Shown here one piece after another: positions 22,961-33,439 of a stretch of DNA of 64,000 nucleotides. Below the pieces are notes generated by a model that saw only the letters and a program-made list of their open reading frames with translations, was not told where the DNA came from and made no database searches. The DNA is taken from NCBI GenBank assembly GCA_949317995.1, contig OX439036.1, positions 92,851,920 through 92,915,919 of the forward strand. The letters run 5' to 3'. This DNA is from Acholoe squamosa (Eukaryota > Annelida > Polychaeta > Phyllodocida > Polynoidae). Within the stretch, counting starts at the first letter, position 1. Each line of letters begins with the position of its first letter. Position numbers and translations under genes: made by a program.

Positions 22961-23840
22961 TGAGGCATATAACTGGATACACAACTTTATATTTTTTTGG
23001 CCCAATTGACTTTGAAATATGAACTGCGGTCTGTGAAACCAAAGAACGTTCATAGTTCATTCTATTTTCTTTTGTAAAAGCAAAGGACCTTCCACACAAT
23101 TGCCCTTTGCAACAGGTTGCAGACCCATGTGATGAATATGATGGTGTTGTTAATTGAATACATGAGTTGAAGAAGGCATGAAGGTATTAAAGAAAAAATC
23201 ACCCCTATTATTTTGCCTGGAGGCATAGCGGTTGCAATTATTGGTGAGAAGAGGCGGGAGGGAGCAATTAGACTCACAGACTGCATCCACACCATTTGAT
23301 GTTAACACTGTGTAGGTTTAACGAGAGAAGAATGTGTACACTTTATATGCTATACACATTTTCCCTACAAAGAAACACCTTTGCACTTTTGAAGCTAACA
23401 ATATCTAAAGAAAATTGCTACTTGTAAAGCCTGCAGCTGTCTTCATTGAATTCCTCTGATAAAAAGAGATGATAAAGCGTTCTCCCAGCATGTGCTCATT
23501 CTTCCATCCGTCGACTTGGACACCTCTCTTCTAGGACCTTCACAGGTTGCAGAGTGCTCTTAGGTATCTTGTCCTTTCTCGGAATTATTTAGTGCATTCA
23601 TGCACTGTAAAGATACCTGTTGAATCGACCAGTGATCCTTGTAGAACTGACCAGTGAACCACTGTTATTGTACAACTGGGTGCTAGTGTAGTTTTTACAA
23701 GAAGTCCCAGGTGGCATTGCGGTGGTACAAGTAATCTCTGTTAAAATAACATTTCTGTGAAAAAAAGACGGATCTCTGGCAACTTTGGGATGACATTTCT
23801 TTTACAGTGTGTATCCTGTCAAATCTTGGGGGCTGATTCC
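22960..23840. other. Non-coding stretch
   Basis: No supported gene. The minus-strand frames 22899-23099 and 23062-23295 run into the A-rich block and show no domains. Confidence 0.4.
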
Positions 23841-23842
23841 TC

Positions 23843-23975
23843 CTTGATGAATGGCATGATGCACCAATTCTAATTGTGTCAGTGAGTTACTCGCCTGTAC
23901 TTCATTAGTGCATCTTGATATCATATTGGGAATGGTGCCGTCTTCTAACAGGAAGACCATGCGATCCTTAAAGGG
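23843..23975. repeat. Family 1 MITE, right part
   Basis: GGCATGATGCACCAATTCTA, TGAGTTACTCGCC and TTAGTGCATCTTGATATC form a worn palindrome. The end CCTTAAAGGG is followed by TTAG. Confidence 0.6.
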
Positions 23976-24162
23976 TTAGATGCAGATTTGAAGGGATATT
24001 TACTTTACGTATTTGTACATGTCCTTGGGGTATGTGGGGAAATTATGAAGGACATTTTCTCAAAGGCATAACAGGAGTCGGGAGAACATCTTGACAGACA
24101 AGTGGTAGTTTGGGTTGATGCCAGAGACATCACCCTCCCAAAGCCCAAGCCATAACCATTAA

Positions 24163-24224
24163 GCCCTTTAGATGCCACCAGGTTCCTGCTCCATTGCAGT
24201 GATCGAGATTAGGCTCACCAGCAC

Positions 24225-24272
<48 letters not shown>

Positions 24273-24411
24273 AGCCAACTCTTTACAGTGTGTCACCTCA
24301 TAGATTGGGCAGCACTCTTCATGACAGAATTGATAGATGTGTGGACTCACCAGGGCTGCATTCATGCATCAGTAATGTACTGATAAATTTCATCATACGG
24401 GCCTTAAATGG
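24163..24411. repeat. Family 1 MITE with TTAA flanks and an internal (AT)n
   Basis: TTAA at 24159-24162 and 24412-24415 flank a copy starting GCCCTTTAGATGCC and ending GGGCCTTAAATGG. The first palindrome reads CCATTGCAGTGATCGAG, then GGCTCACCAGCACTGCATAT, where the (AT)n tract begins. CTCACCAGGGCTGCATTCATGCATCA (about 24346) is the second palindrome's right arm. Confidence 0.75.
24228..24270. repeat. (AT)n microsatellite inside a MITE
   Basis: About 21 AT repeats starting in the GCATAT of the MITE's palindrome arm. Confidence 0.97.
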
Positions 24412-24994
24412 TTAAATGAATGGGTATACATGTGAAAGCTACCGTATATTGCTATTTCCCCTATTGAAGTAACACAGGTAGACCTGTCAAATCATATACA
24501 TGTACATCAATAACACATTATTCTATCACTTGAATGATCCTACCACATGCCGCTCTTTGATTCTACGTATGATCAAAACGCCCCTGAATCTTTACATGGA
24601 GTGAAGTGATGTTACTAAGAATTAAAAGCTATTACCGGTACCATAGGTATGTCAGGTTTAACGATAGTTGGAAGGAGTTGTATGACAGCGCCTACAGGAC
24701 GTTTAACCGTATAATGCAGACAAGTTCATGAATCCACTTGGGCTTGAGTAAACATGTTGCATGAATGCAGCTTGGAGAATTTTTCATCATCATCGCTGTA
24801 TGGCTTACATATTCCCAAGTGCTATTTCCTAGAGCTACATTGGAACGTCAGGGTGACATGCATATCATGCATCCCTTAAATATATGCATTATTATTTTGA
24901 TTGATATACATAAATTTCCTTAGTATACTACATTGTCCCTTTCTCAGAACTGAACTGGTTCTACTCTACTACTGTACTATTATGTCATAACTAT

Positions 24995-25356
24995 TGTAGC
25001 GGTCAAGGCCGCGGAGGTCTTAGGCCACCGGCACGAGCTACGGAGGTAGCTCTGCGTCAGTACGGACTCGGGTAGTAATAGTTCGGAGAGAGCCAGCAGG
25101 CGCCTTAGGAGGGTGCTGGCATTCGATGGGGATTCTATATAAGATGGAGTTGTGCCTATGAGAGTCAGTCTGGTCCAAAGGCTCAGAACGGCAGCACAAC
25201 CCCGGCTTAGCAGCTAGCTAAAGATTAATAACAGAGTAACCAGGCATCGACACAAGGACTTAGATGGTGTGGCCTGTCCTGGTGGCTAGGCAATAAAACT
25301 TCACTTTATTTGTACTTCTGCTGTTACGTCTTCTTCCTCCGGAGCTAAGCATTACA
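24995..25356 (+). mobile_element. Solo LTR (362 bp) with 4-bp target duplication
   Basis: Begins TGTAGCGG and ends CATTACA, so it has the TG...CA ends of an LTR. It is flanked on both sides by CTAT (24991-24994 and 25357-25360). TATATAAG at 25136-25143 is a good TATA box. AATAAA at 25292-25297 lies about 60 bp before the end, followed by T-rich sequence, so U3-R-U5 order is plausible with transcription on the plus strand. No primer-binding site, polypurine tract or coding region lies next to it, which points to a solo LTR left by LTR-LTR recombination. A 4-bp duplication is seen in some Ty3/gypsy-type elements. The superfamily is not proven. Confidence 0.82.
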
Positions 25357-25934
25357 CTATATTGCTTTATTCATGCTATAATACTAATTTATCTATAGAT
25401 TTTTACCTGCCCAACACATGCTATTCGCCTGTATTATTGATAATACATAAGAGGCCCTCTGTAGCCAGGAGTATATGGGATCTTCATCAACCCGACCTAT
25501 AGCCCCAGATTAAATTTTACATTAAAAAAAGGTAAATGGGTTACACTGGAGGACATGGCCTCCAGGGTATTGAAGAAGTCGGCTATATAGGTAAGATTTC
25601 CTCTAGGGTCCTGAAGGCCTTAATAAAAAAGGGCACATAGTGCATTTATTCTTTCATGTTCGTGACAAAAAAGAAATACACCGGCCTACAATGTAAACTT
25701 AAAACCCTATAATATCGCTCCAACCAGGAACCTATGAATAGTATATATAACTGGCGCATCATGTTGACATCTTGACTAGCCTTAAACCGTTCAATGTGGG
25801 GGTTAGACTATATCAAGATCTGTATCCATTATAGTACTGTCTCGCCAAAAGAGAATTACTGGTTTCTTTAAAACTGCATGTGCATAACTAGTAACCCTCC
25901 ACTGACTGCATACTGGTAAAATGGACCTTTCCCA

Positions 25935-26124
25935 TTCATGTTCATGGTGCATGAATGTAGCCTTGGCGAGTAACTCGCCCACAGCACATCTATGCTGAAC
26001 CTACAGATTTAAAAGGTTTCAGTGTTACACCCTGATGCAATCCTGGCGATTTACTCGCACTAGTGCATTATGACGATATATCAAGGAGCATAAACTTGGC
26101 GGTACAATGTAACTAATAAAGGGT
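25935..26124. repeat. Family 1 MITE, nearly full length
   Basis: TGGTGCATGAATGTAGCC, TTGGCGAGTAACTCGCCCAC (perfect hinge), then ACCCTGATGCAATCCTGGCG and CGCACTAGTGCATTATGACG. The right end is AATAAAGGG with TTAA after it. Confidence 0.7.
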
Positions 26125-26879
26125 TAACTTCAATATTGCCACACCTGTGATAAAAGTGTAGGTTAACCACATTAGCATTTACTAGAGCTCCATATTTTAT
26201 TTGCTGTACCCAGACGCACCGCTACCCATCATAAGTGAACATGGAATCTGGTGAAGTCTAAATATTGCTTTTGGAGCCAACAGATGAAAATATTATTATT
26301 TAAACTTAATCCTTTACCCCAGAGGGGATGAGGCTTTGGGAACTGTGCACTCGCTTTTCGGGGAACTGGACCATTGAAGAGTCTACGTCTCTCTGGGTGT
26401 TAAATATTTGATTAGTTTGAGGTGCAGGCCTCTTAAATGAAAATTCAGATTTCTTTAAGCATTGTTATGTAATTATATAGATAACATTCCAATGCCATAG
26501 CTCATACGCATCGATATGGTTACATAATAGCAAACAGCTGGACACTGCATACCTCTTACACAATCATGTATGCCTATATAATGTACATGCTACCACTATA
26601 TCTTGTAAGATGAAATAAAACTACTAATAACTGGTACTTTATGCTCGCTTGTCACCTGGTCAAAAAGTGTTAATAGGTTATCTTGCGATAAGGACTACCA
26701 TTACATTGTATTTACATCTGATGGGAACTATCCATCATCGTGGACCTCTAAATGTCTTCATTATCGTTTTATTTCGCTTTCGTTAACCTTAAGGGCCCAC
26801 ATGCTGCTTTCACGTGTATGACCTTAGTTGTCACGAAATAGTGTCACTAGCACCAGAATATTACCTGCATTGTGTCAGA

Positions 26880-27310
26880 GGTTTATGAGCCCAATAGGGT
26901 TGACATGACGTAGGAATTCTTCGGCAAGGTACTCGCCAATGCTACAATCATGCATCATGAGGGCAAGTGGTGATACATCATTCATGCATTATGAACCCCA
27001 GATGTAAAGGACCAAGTCCATTACTTTATAATTAGTGAGATGTGTAGATTACAGAGTTCTGTGTTTAAAAAGGTAATTACGACAGGTTAACCCTGTAAGT
27101 GTTTCATGATGCCGCTGTAGGATCATGTTCAATAAAATGCAAATTAGTACTGCATCAGTGCTGCATTAGTGGATCATGCTGACCCTATCAAACTTGGATG
27201 TTTAACATGAGACAGCACTACTGCAGCAGTAGAAAGTAGGCTCACTAGCTCTGCAGCCATGCATCGGGATGACAAGTGGGCATTCATAATGATGCACTAA
27301 GTGGTCTTTA
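26880..27310. repeat. Two or three family 1 MITE fragments
   Basis: AAGGTACTCGCCAATGCTACAATCATGCATCATGA (about 26926-26960), CATTCATGCATTATGAACC (about 26978), TTAACCCTGTAAGTGTTTCATGATGCC (about 27087) and CTCACTAGCTCTGCAGCCATGCATC (about 27241). Overlapping insertions blur the boundaries. Confidence 0.55.
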
Positions 27311-27539
27311 AGGAGTTCGGCTTTATTATTTGGATTTATAGAGCAATCAATTCATCAACACCACACGCTATCCGCACATAGACATAACGTTCGGTCTCCT
27401 CACCCTTCCCCGTCTACTTAGAACTGAGTAATGCAATAAGCCCTGTTGCACTTAGCAAACCCTCTAAGAACAGCAATAATAGTTCAATGTCCTATGTAAT
27501 CGTGGTGTAACATTAAATGTACTGTTGTTAATTACCCCA

Positions 27540-27650
27540 TCATTGGTGCATCATGCTGCCATATTTCTAAAGGTTTGGTATGATGCAGCTCCATGCTGTG
27601 GGGTACTCGCCAGTGTTGCATATATGCATCACGATAAAATATGGAAAGGT
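27540..27650. repeat. Family 1 MITE fragment
   Basis: CATTGGTGCATCATGCTGCC, then GGTATGATGCAGCTCCATGC, GGGTACTCGCCAGTG and TTGCATATATGCATCACGAT: both palindromes in short form. Confidence 0.6.
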
Positions 27651-27764
27651 ATATGAAGGCATACCCCTAAACTATGCAGATCAGGAATCAAGCATATTGT
27701 AATGGAAGTTTGGATGAGTGGAAGCAGAACTCAAGGCAGGACTGTGGTAATTAACCCAGATAGC

Positions 27765-28224
27765 CCTACTGTCCTACATGTAGGACGCCTAAGTGACATC
27801 ATGGGAAGAGGTCTATATCCACAAGTAAACTAAACAGAAATGGAAGTAAAATGTTGCATCCTATAGTTCTAGACCCAAGGCTTCCAAAAATGCTCCATAC
27901 TGGGTATTCTTAGGTACTTTTATGGAATTACACACATGTCCCAAAATACCTATTACTTAGAAAATTACCCTCTGGTAAAGATTTGGACCTTTTCAGAGGA
28001 GACAGACGCCCAAAGTCCTACTGTTCTACATGTAGGACAGTGCTAATCTCTGGATACGCTATAGCTAAAGCATTGAAATTTCTTGTTTGGCATAAATGGC
28101 CATATATAAGCTTATTTGTCAGTTTCCAGCACTCTCGTACAGGAATTATGGTTTTCATGGCAACCAAAAGAACACAAATTTCAAAAGACAGTAGTCTTAA
28201 GTCCCACTGTTCTACATGTAGGAC
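27765..28224. repeat. Three copies of a 22-bp motif around ACATGT
   Basis: CCTACTGTCCTACATGTAGG (27765-27784), CCTACTGTTCTACATGTAGG (28017-28036) and CCCACTGTTCTACATGTAGG (28203-28222), each continuing with AC. In the first, GTCCTACATGTAGGAC (27771-27786) is a perfect 16-bp palindrome. The second and third are each followed at varying distance by ATCTCTGGA, so a longer diverged repeat is probably present. The 93-codon open frames on both strands (27983-28264 and 28018-28299) repeat CSTC-type residues because of this motif and are not supported as genes. Confidence 0.65.
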
Positions 28225-28521
28225 GTTGAGCAAACCCTCATATCTCTGGACATGGTGCAGATAAAGGTCCGAAATTTTGAACAGGGCATATTTAGTCATA
28301 TATTAGTCTACTTATCGATTTTTATCACTCTATGACAAAATTTCTCTATTGGCTTCTTCTTCTTATACACAGACACAGCGGCGGAGCATCAGTTATAATC
28401 GTCAACATCTATCAGCAAGCGTCATTCCCATAGCCTAGTGTCAGACCTACCTGTGCATAGCAGCCAGCACAGGGTAGTTCTGACACCTAGCTCAGCTTGG
28501 ACTAGACTGGCCACTGCGCAG

Positions 28522-28545
28522 CACGCACCATCTTATATACAATGT
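28522..28545 (-). promoter_or_regulatory. TATA-like core promoter candidate
   Basis: On the minus strand, TTGTATATAAGATGGTGCG contains TATATAAG, the same octamer plus ATGG seen in the solo LTR at 25.1 kb. The surrounding 28.38-28.64 kb is richer in G+C than its neighbours. Whether this is an LTR relic or a host promoter is unknown. Confidence 0.25.
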
Positions 28546-28571
28546 GCCGCCTGTAGTGCCACCTACAGGAT

Positions 28572-28595
28572 GCACAGCACACTACAGTGCTGTGC
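28572..28595. repeat. 9-bp-arm hairpin
   Basis: GCACAGCAC, six bases, GTGCTGTGC: perfect inverted arms in the G+C-richer stretch. Confidence 0.6.
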
Positions 28596-28653
28596 CACCC
28601 ATGCTGCCCGTCCGCCCACCACTACAAAATCAATCCAAATTTACTCTGGGTAA

Positions 28654-28941
28654 CAGATAGACTCCACTGCTGCATTTTGTCACATGATTGGCCAGCTCAG
28701 CTCAGCATACCAACAGCCAAGAGAATTTCATAGTTGCATCGAGCCTGCTGGCTCTAGTGAGGAAGTTGCAACAGATATATCAGGTAGCCACAGAGGAACA
28801 AGTTCCATTCATAAGCACATTGATCAATTGATGCATCAATCAGTGAGGCCACTTCTTTATGACAAAATGATACAGGATCCAGGATCATTTGTAAGAAGGC
28901 ATTGCAGTGTGTTGATAAGGAATGGTCCAGTCCAACTCTAG
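28654..28941 (+). CDS. Uncharacterised open frame, possible exon
   Basis: A 95-codon open frame after a stop at 28651-28653, with an internal ATG at 28684. Its composition looks more protein-like than other frames here, with a mix of charged and polar residues such as SSEEVATDISGSHRG and few rare residues. It ends with a TAG at 28939-28941. No domain is recognised, and a convincing splice acceptor is not visible; a weak TAACAG lies at the start. It may be a terminal exon, a transposon fragment or chance. Confidence 0.2.
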   Translation, partial: QIDSTAAFCHMIGQLSSAYQQPREFHSCIEPAGSSEEVATDISGSHRGTSSIHKHIDQLMHQSVRPLLYDKMIQDPGSFVRRHCSVLIRNGPVQL

Positions 28942-28989
28942 GGACTGGATGATCGAGGGTCAGTGGTGGCAGCTGTGGACAGTATTTCC

Positions 28990-30070
28990 TGTACATTCTA
29001 ATAATCCTTCTAGCTGTTTAAAATACCCCTCCTAAAGCCATCCAGCCGCCTCCAAAATCGCCCAATAGAGTTATGTGTTATCATAAAATCTTCAATTACT
29101 AAGAGTAATATTCTCCTTGACAGACATAATGGTGGAAGTTTTTGGTTGGATTCAAATAAATTAGCTGAGGAAACTTATTGCATTTTGATTGCCTTGTACA
29201 TATCGGTAATCTTGGCAATGGTAATTTGGGTCCTGAAAATGAGGCCAGAGGATTCTTCGTGTGAGAGTTTTGTGCTCCAAAATACTCAACCATCATTAAA
29301 ATAGTTATGGATACAAAATTTAAGCTAATCATTTAAAATAACAATAGAGTTAATTTGTTTAACTCTTGGACGATAACATGAGCCAACAAAGACCAAGAAC
29401 AGTAAAGCTAAATCCAATAAAGGATGCTTCCATTCACTGTAGGTAGGTAAGATGTTTTCAAAGTCCTTTTTTCTTGGAATATAGGGCTGAAAATATACCC
29501 GGTACCCAAAAATCAGCTCTTGAGCTGTTCCATGACCCACAACCCCCTGTGGTGATCAACTAAAAGTCTGTAGAGACTGAGAGGGTTATGAATTGTTTCA
29601 GTTACATTTATGGGCTTTCGCCAGGACCGTTTGTCGAGACAGTTTGATTCTGATTCCAGAAGACTCTGCACCTACCGGTACTCATACTATGATGTACACA
29701 CACCCCATACCATAACTGACTGCTACACATACGTTACCGGTACAGATTATACAGCCTCAATTATCGCTACTAGGCCGGAGATGGCTGGGGGCCTGGTGGG
29801 GGAAGCTGTGGGGGAGGTAAGGGGAGACTCTCTCCTCATTCTCCCCAACCAACAGCCACATCCACCTTACCTAATACATCTGTCCTTACACAGCTTCGCC
29901 ATGGTATATAATACCACTGGCAAATGGTTTAAGTGTAAGTGTAAGGGCAGCGTATGCTTAACCCTTGTAAGAAGAAAACAAATATCCAACAAGCATTAAC
30001 TGTTATTTTCGATTCACCTGACAAGATGCTATATGTCTATACTATATGTCTACCAGGATCAGAAGCTATT
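28990..30070. other. Mostly anonymous sequence, one possible exon
   Basis: The open frame 29610-29999 (129 codons) contains ATGG at 29779 in good initiation context, then a glycine-rich stretch (MAGGLVGEAVGE), then GAG|GTAAGG, a good 5' splice-site match, near 29817. This is compatible with a first coding exon but nothing else supports it. The rest of the stretch shows no repeats that I recognise. Confidence 0.2.
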
Positions 30071-30079
30071 CTTTCTAAC

Positions 30080-30480
30080 GCCCGTCAGTCTATGCTCACT
30101 AGATTATCTCCATCATTTTCTAATACCTGACAGGTATCTCTATTCAGTCTCGTATCCACTAGATTCCCTCACGTTCTAACCCCCATCAGATTTTCAGACT
30201 ATGTTTGCTAGATTCTAACCTTCGTCAGATTTTTATTCTATACCTGTTAAACTGTTCATGCCTTTTCAACTGTTGAAGGAATTTTATGCCCTCTAGCTTG
30301 TAACCTCCATCAGATTTTCATTATACAAGACAAAACCTGTCCAACGGGCAACAGAATCTGGAATCTGGCATCATGAGACAAAACCTGTCTGATTGGCAAC
30401 ATATACGACTGGGCATAGAAGCATATAGCAGGTCATGAAATCTGACGGTCATGAGACAAAACCTGCCTGACAGACACTGT
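30080..30480. repeat. Degenerate short repeats
   Basis: CATCAGATTTTCA-like motifs occur about three times (near 30186, 30227 and 30308), next to CTAGATT and CTAACC blocks. GACAAAACCTGTC-like motifs follow three times (near 30329, 30374 and 30456). They form a loose tandem cluster without a clean unit. Confidence 0.45.
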
Positions 30481-30639
30481 TCCTGGGGGCCAAATTTCCT
30501 GGGTCAGGAGGCCGTTTTCAGCTAAAGACATATATACAGCCCATATACATACATATGAAACATATATAGCGTCACTACTCCGCCTTGCTATCTTCTGTGC
30601 ATAATTATCTACCATAGTAAATCAAAGTACTGATGATTA

Positions 30640-31956
30640 AGGTATGTCACCCGGTATGTCACCCACTATACCTTGTGTTTCTGCATTGTGAGTTACTAGT
30701 GCCTTACTCAATGCCTGAGAACACCAGCGTACAGATACTGGGGTGGCCTGCAGCTCCTGTCGGGATCTCCTCCCAGCAGAGCGGAACGCCTGCAGAAGAC
30801 CACAGCAGCAGTGGTTCCCAATCTTGCCACCAGGCTGAGATTGGCGTTCTGGTAGGGTGGAGGACTGGAGATCGTGGCTGTGTTGGTGTGCTGAGAGCTG
30901 CCCCAGCTGTCTGGCGGTGGACCCAGCAGTGAGCGGACTGTATGTATGGTGCAGTTGGTGTATGTCGTTACCGTGGTGTCCTCTCTCATTATTCCACCTC
31001 CTCTGTTTACTGATACCTTCTGTGACTACTGCTACTGGATACAGAAGACAGACTCTGTCTGCCTACAGGAACACTGCCTTCCTACCAATATCCTTACCCC
31101 TACAGCACAGGAGTCTTCACTTGTACCAACTCTAAGGGTAAACTACTAGAGGCAGAGGCAGCCTTACCTGCAACAAGCCGGTAACTTTCTCAGCCACAGC
31201 ACCTGGAGGCATCTTCTACTATTGCTGCAGTGACTACAACCTGTAATGCCTCACGGTGCAGGATAATACAATTAAACCAACTTACCACTCACCATTACTA
31301 CTGATAGTAGTATCAGAGCACAGGACTACCACTTCCTTCAGGATTTACCGTGAGAGAAGATCTTTGATCTATCTGTATACCAGACAGTGCCATACTACAC
31401 ACCTGGATTAGATTATCAACCCGTAGCCTTCTCATCATAATCTTTCCTTGACCACACCTGTATATCTATGCAACACCTAGGGATACTGATATTACCAATC
31501 ACCTGCTATCTCTGAGGACCTCAGGATATCAGGCACAGCCTCACCTGTAGGGTATTACCCTGTATACCCTATTGGAGCATGGTTTTACATAAGTGAAGTG
31601 AGATTTGATCATAAATTCTGAATTCCTCAGTCCCCAGAGCTTACAGGTGGGCCTGACTACCCAGGGAGTCTTAGCCTACCTGTCACCCTACAGTCGTGGC
31701 AGCACTCTCAGCCAGTAGTGGCCTTTAGATTGGCGTCTAGACATAGTAGATCCTGAGTTGTTGTTGCCCCACCGTTACCTATGTCCCCCACAACGGCCTA
31801 GCCCTGGATTTCATTACGGATTTGTTGGAGTTCGTGGGCAGTGGGTCCGATCGGGAAGAGTCTGATATGTCAAACTTGCCAGGGTTCGACGTCCTCCCCA
31901 AGGAGCTGAGGTGAGTCTAGAAACTTCATTTAGATAAGGTCTTGAAGCACATTGAC
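30640..31956 (+). other. MITE-free island with one splice-donor-bounded frame
   Basis: About 1.3 kb without family 1 repeats and with higher G+C in its first third. At its right edge a frame without stops runs from about 31745 to 31910 and ends CTGAG|GTGAGT, a near-perfect 5' splice site (GT at 31911). An in-frame ATG in acceptable context (GATATGT) near 31866 gives MSNLPGFDVLPKEL up to the donor, so this could be a first coding exon with upstream untranslated sequence. The open frames at 30633-30932, 30708-30989 and 30857-31135 conflict with each other and carry no domains. Function unknown. Confidence 0.25.
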
Positions 31957-31960
31957 TTAA

Positions 31961-32227
31961 CCCTTAAAGGGCCGCGTGATACCTTGTTCTCACGATACAG
32001 GAACAGTGCTGATGGGTCTATTCGCCAGCACTACATCAAGACATCGTGCCAAATCGTCGGGAGTTACTGTTATTGATAATTTTATTGGTTTCTATCTAGT
32101 GCATCGACCCCTTAGGGTCAGCATAAATGATGCATAAATGCCGTGAGGTTCTCAGCAGGGCTGAATGTGTGCATCATGAAGGCCAATGACCATAATTAAT
32201 TAAAGGCATTATGTAGTCCTTAAAGGG
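31961..32227. repeat. Family 1 MITE, full length (267 bp)
   Basis: TTAA (31957-31960) then CCCTTAAAGGGCCGCGTGAT at the left, and AGTCCTTAAAGGG then TTGA (32228-32231) at the right. Two palindromes occupy the interior: CAGGAACAGTGCTGATGGG..CGCCAGCACTACATCAAGAC (about 31999-32042), then ATGATGCATAAATGCCGTGA..CAGCAGGGCTGAATGTGTGC (about 32127-32173), joined by CGACCCCTTAGGGTCAGC. It lies 50 bp after the candidate splice donor. Confidence 0.8.
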
Positions 32228-32231
32228 TTGA

Positions 32232-33219
32232 GGTTCAGGTGAATAATACACCTCAGGTTGGAGGTTTACCTGCGCTCAACAGGTAGGTATTGGGACTACT
32301 GGTCGTGGAGGGTCTCTCACCAGGTAGTGCCCTATCACCCACACTGATCAAACGCCCACCTAGCACACCTATGCACCCCTAGGGTCAAAGTACCTGGCCT
32401 TACAGAGCACCAAATGGGAGATACTTACAGATGTTGAGTTTAGGAAATCCAGGGACTCACTTAGCTAAAGGCAGACTCACTAATTCAGATGACAAGAGAT
32501 GAATTTATATCTCCGCTGAAAGCGCTCTGTAATATTGTCTATTGTAAAGAGGCATGAGATATGTTAGGAAACAATCTTCAAGTAACTATAATCATGTTTA
32601 TTCACAATACAAATGTTCCTAAGTTATGTTAGATATTGTACAGAAAAGTCACGGACGAGTATTTCATGATATAGGGGTATAGAAAAGGGGTAGCCAGCTT
32701 AAGCGGTGCAGGTTATGAAATAAGGCAGCTTTGACAAGGGAAAGGCAACCACGATGGTAATTAGGTTATGTTTGCCCCGAGTGCAGACCCCAATTATGCA
32801 AATAATCGTTTGCATGTATCAAACGCTATAATCTATAGTTACCATGTGTACAGATTAAATTTTAATGGGGGGCCGCGGGCAAACCATTCCACACTCTAAT
32901 GATCAGCTATGTATCTGGTATATAGCCCTGTACTATGGATCCCAGGTCGGTGGGGGGTGAGCCCCTGTAAGCCGGTACTCGGCCCCTTAATTGCTGCAAG
33001 GTATTACCTATAGGGCTGAGCTGAGGCTTACCCACCTGGATCCCAGCCCACCTGCCATGATGCCTACCCCTCTGAGAAAATGGGAGATCAGAGGAGTCCT
33101 ACCATTGATGTGTGGACCACAATGCCTCTACCTGGTAATTGTGTGTGGTTATGTAGAAAAGAGGTAATGGAAGAACAGAGACTAAGGAATGGATGTAGTG
33201 GACATCGTCACAAAGAGGG

Positions 33220-33222
<3 letters not shown>
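32232..33222. other. Non-coding stretch
   Basis: No gene or repeat recognised. A GGGGGGCCGCGGGC run lies near 32867. Confidence 0.4.
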
Positions 33223-33280
<58 letters not shown>

Positions 33281-33378
33281 AGGGAAAGAGAGATGGCACC
33301 CAAACTATTATTATGATGACTGCGGATCTCATGGAAGAATGGCATAGGAGAAAAATAGATGGATTGAATGAATGAAGG

Positions 33379-33439
<61 letters not shown>
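33223..33439. repeat. Two (GA)n microsatellites
   Basis: GA runs at 33223-33274 and 33382-33432, the second followed by a run of nine Gs. The open frames over them (RERERE on the plus strand, SLSLSL on the minus strand) are by-products. Confidence 0.97.

Noticed and set aside
26790-26850. Third copy of the TCAC-tailed retroposon
   Set aside because: Only about 15-20 bases (TATGACCTTAGTTGTC) resemble it, with no tail or target duplication.
30633-31149. Four overlapping frames on both strands
   Set aside because: They compete for the same DNA and none shows family residues. Only the local base composition is noted.
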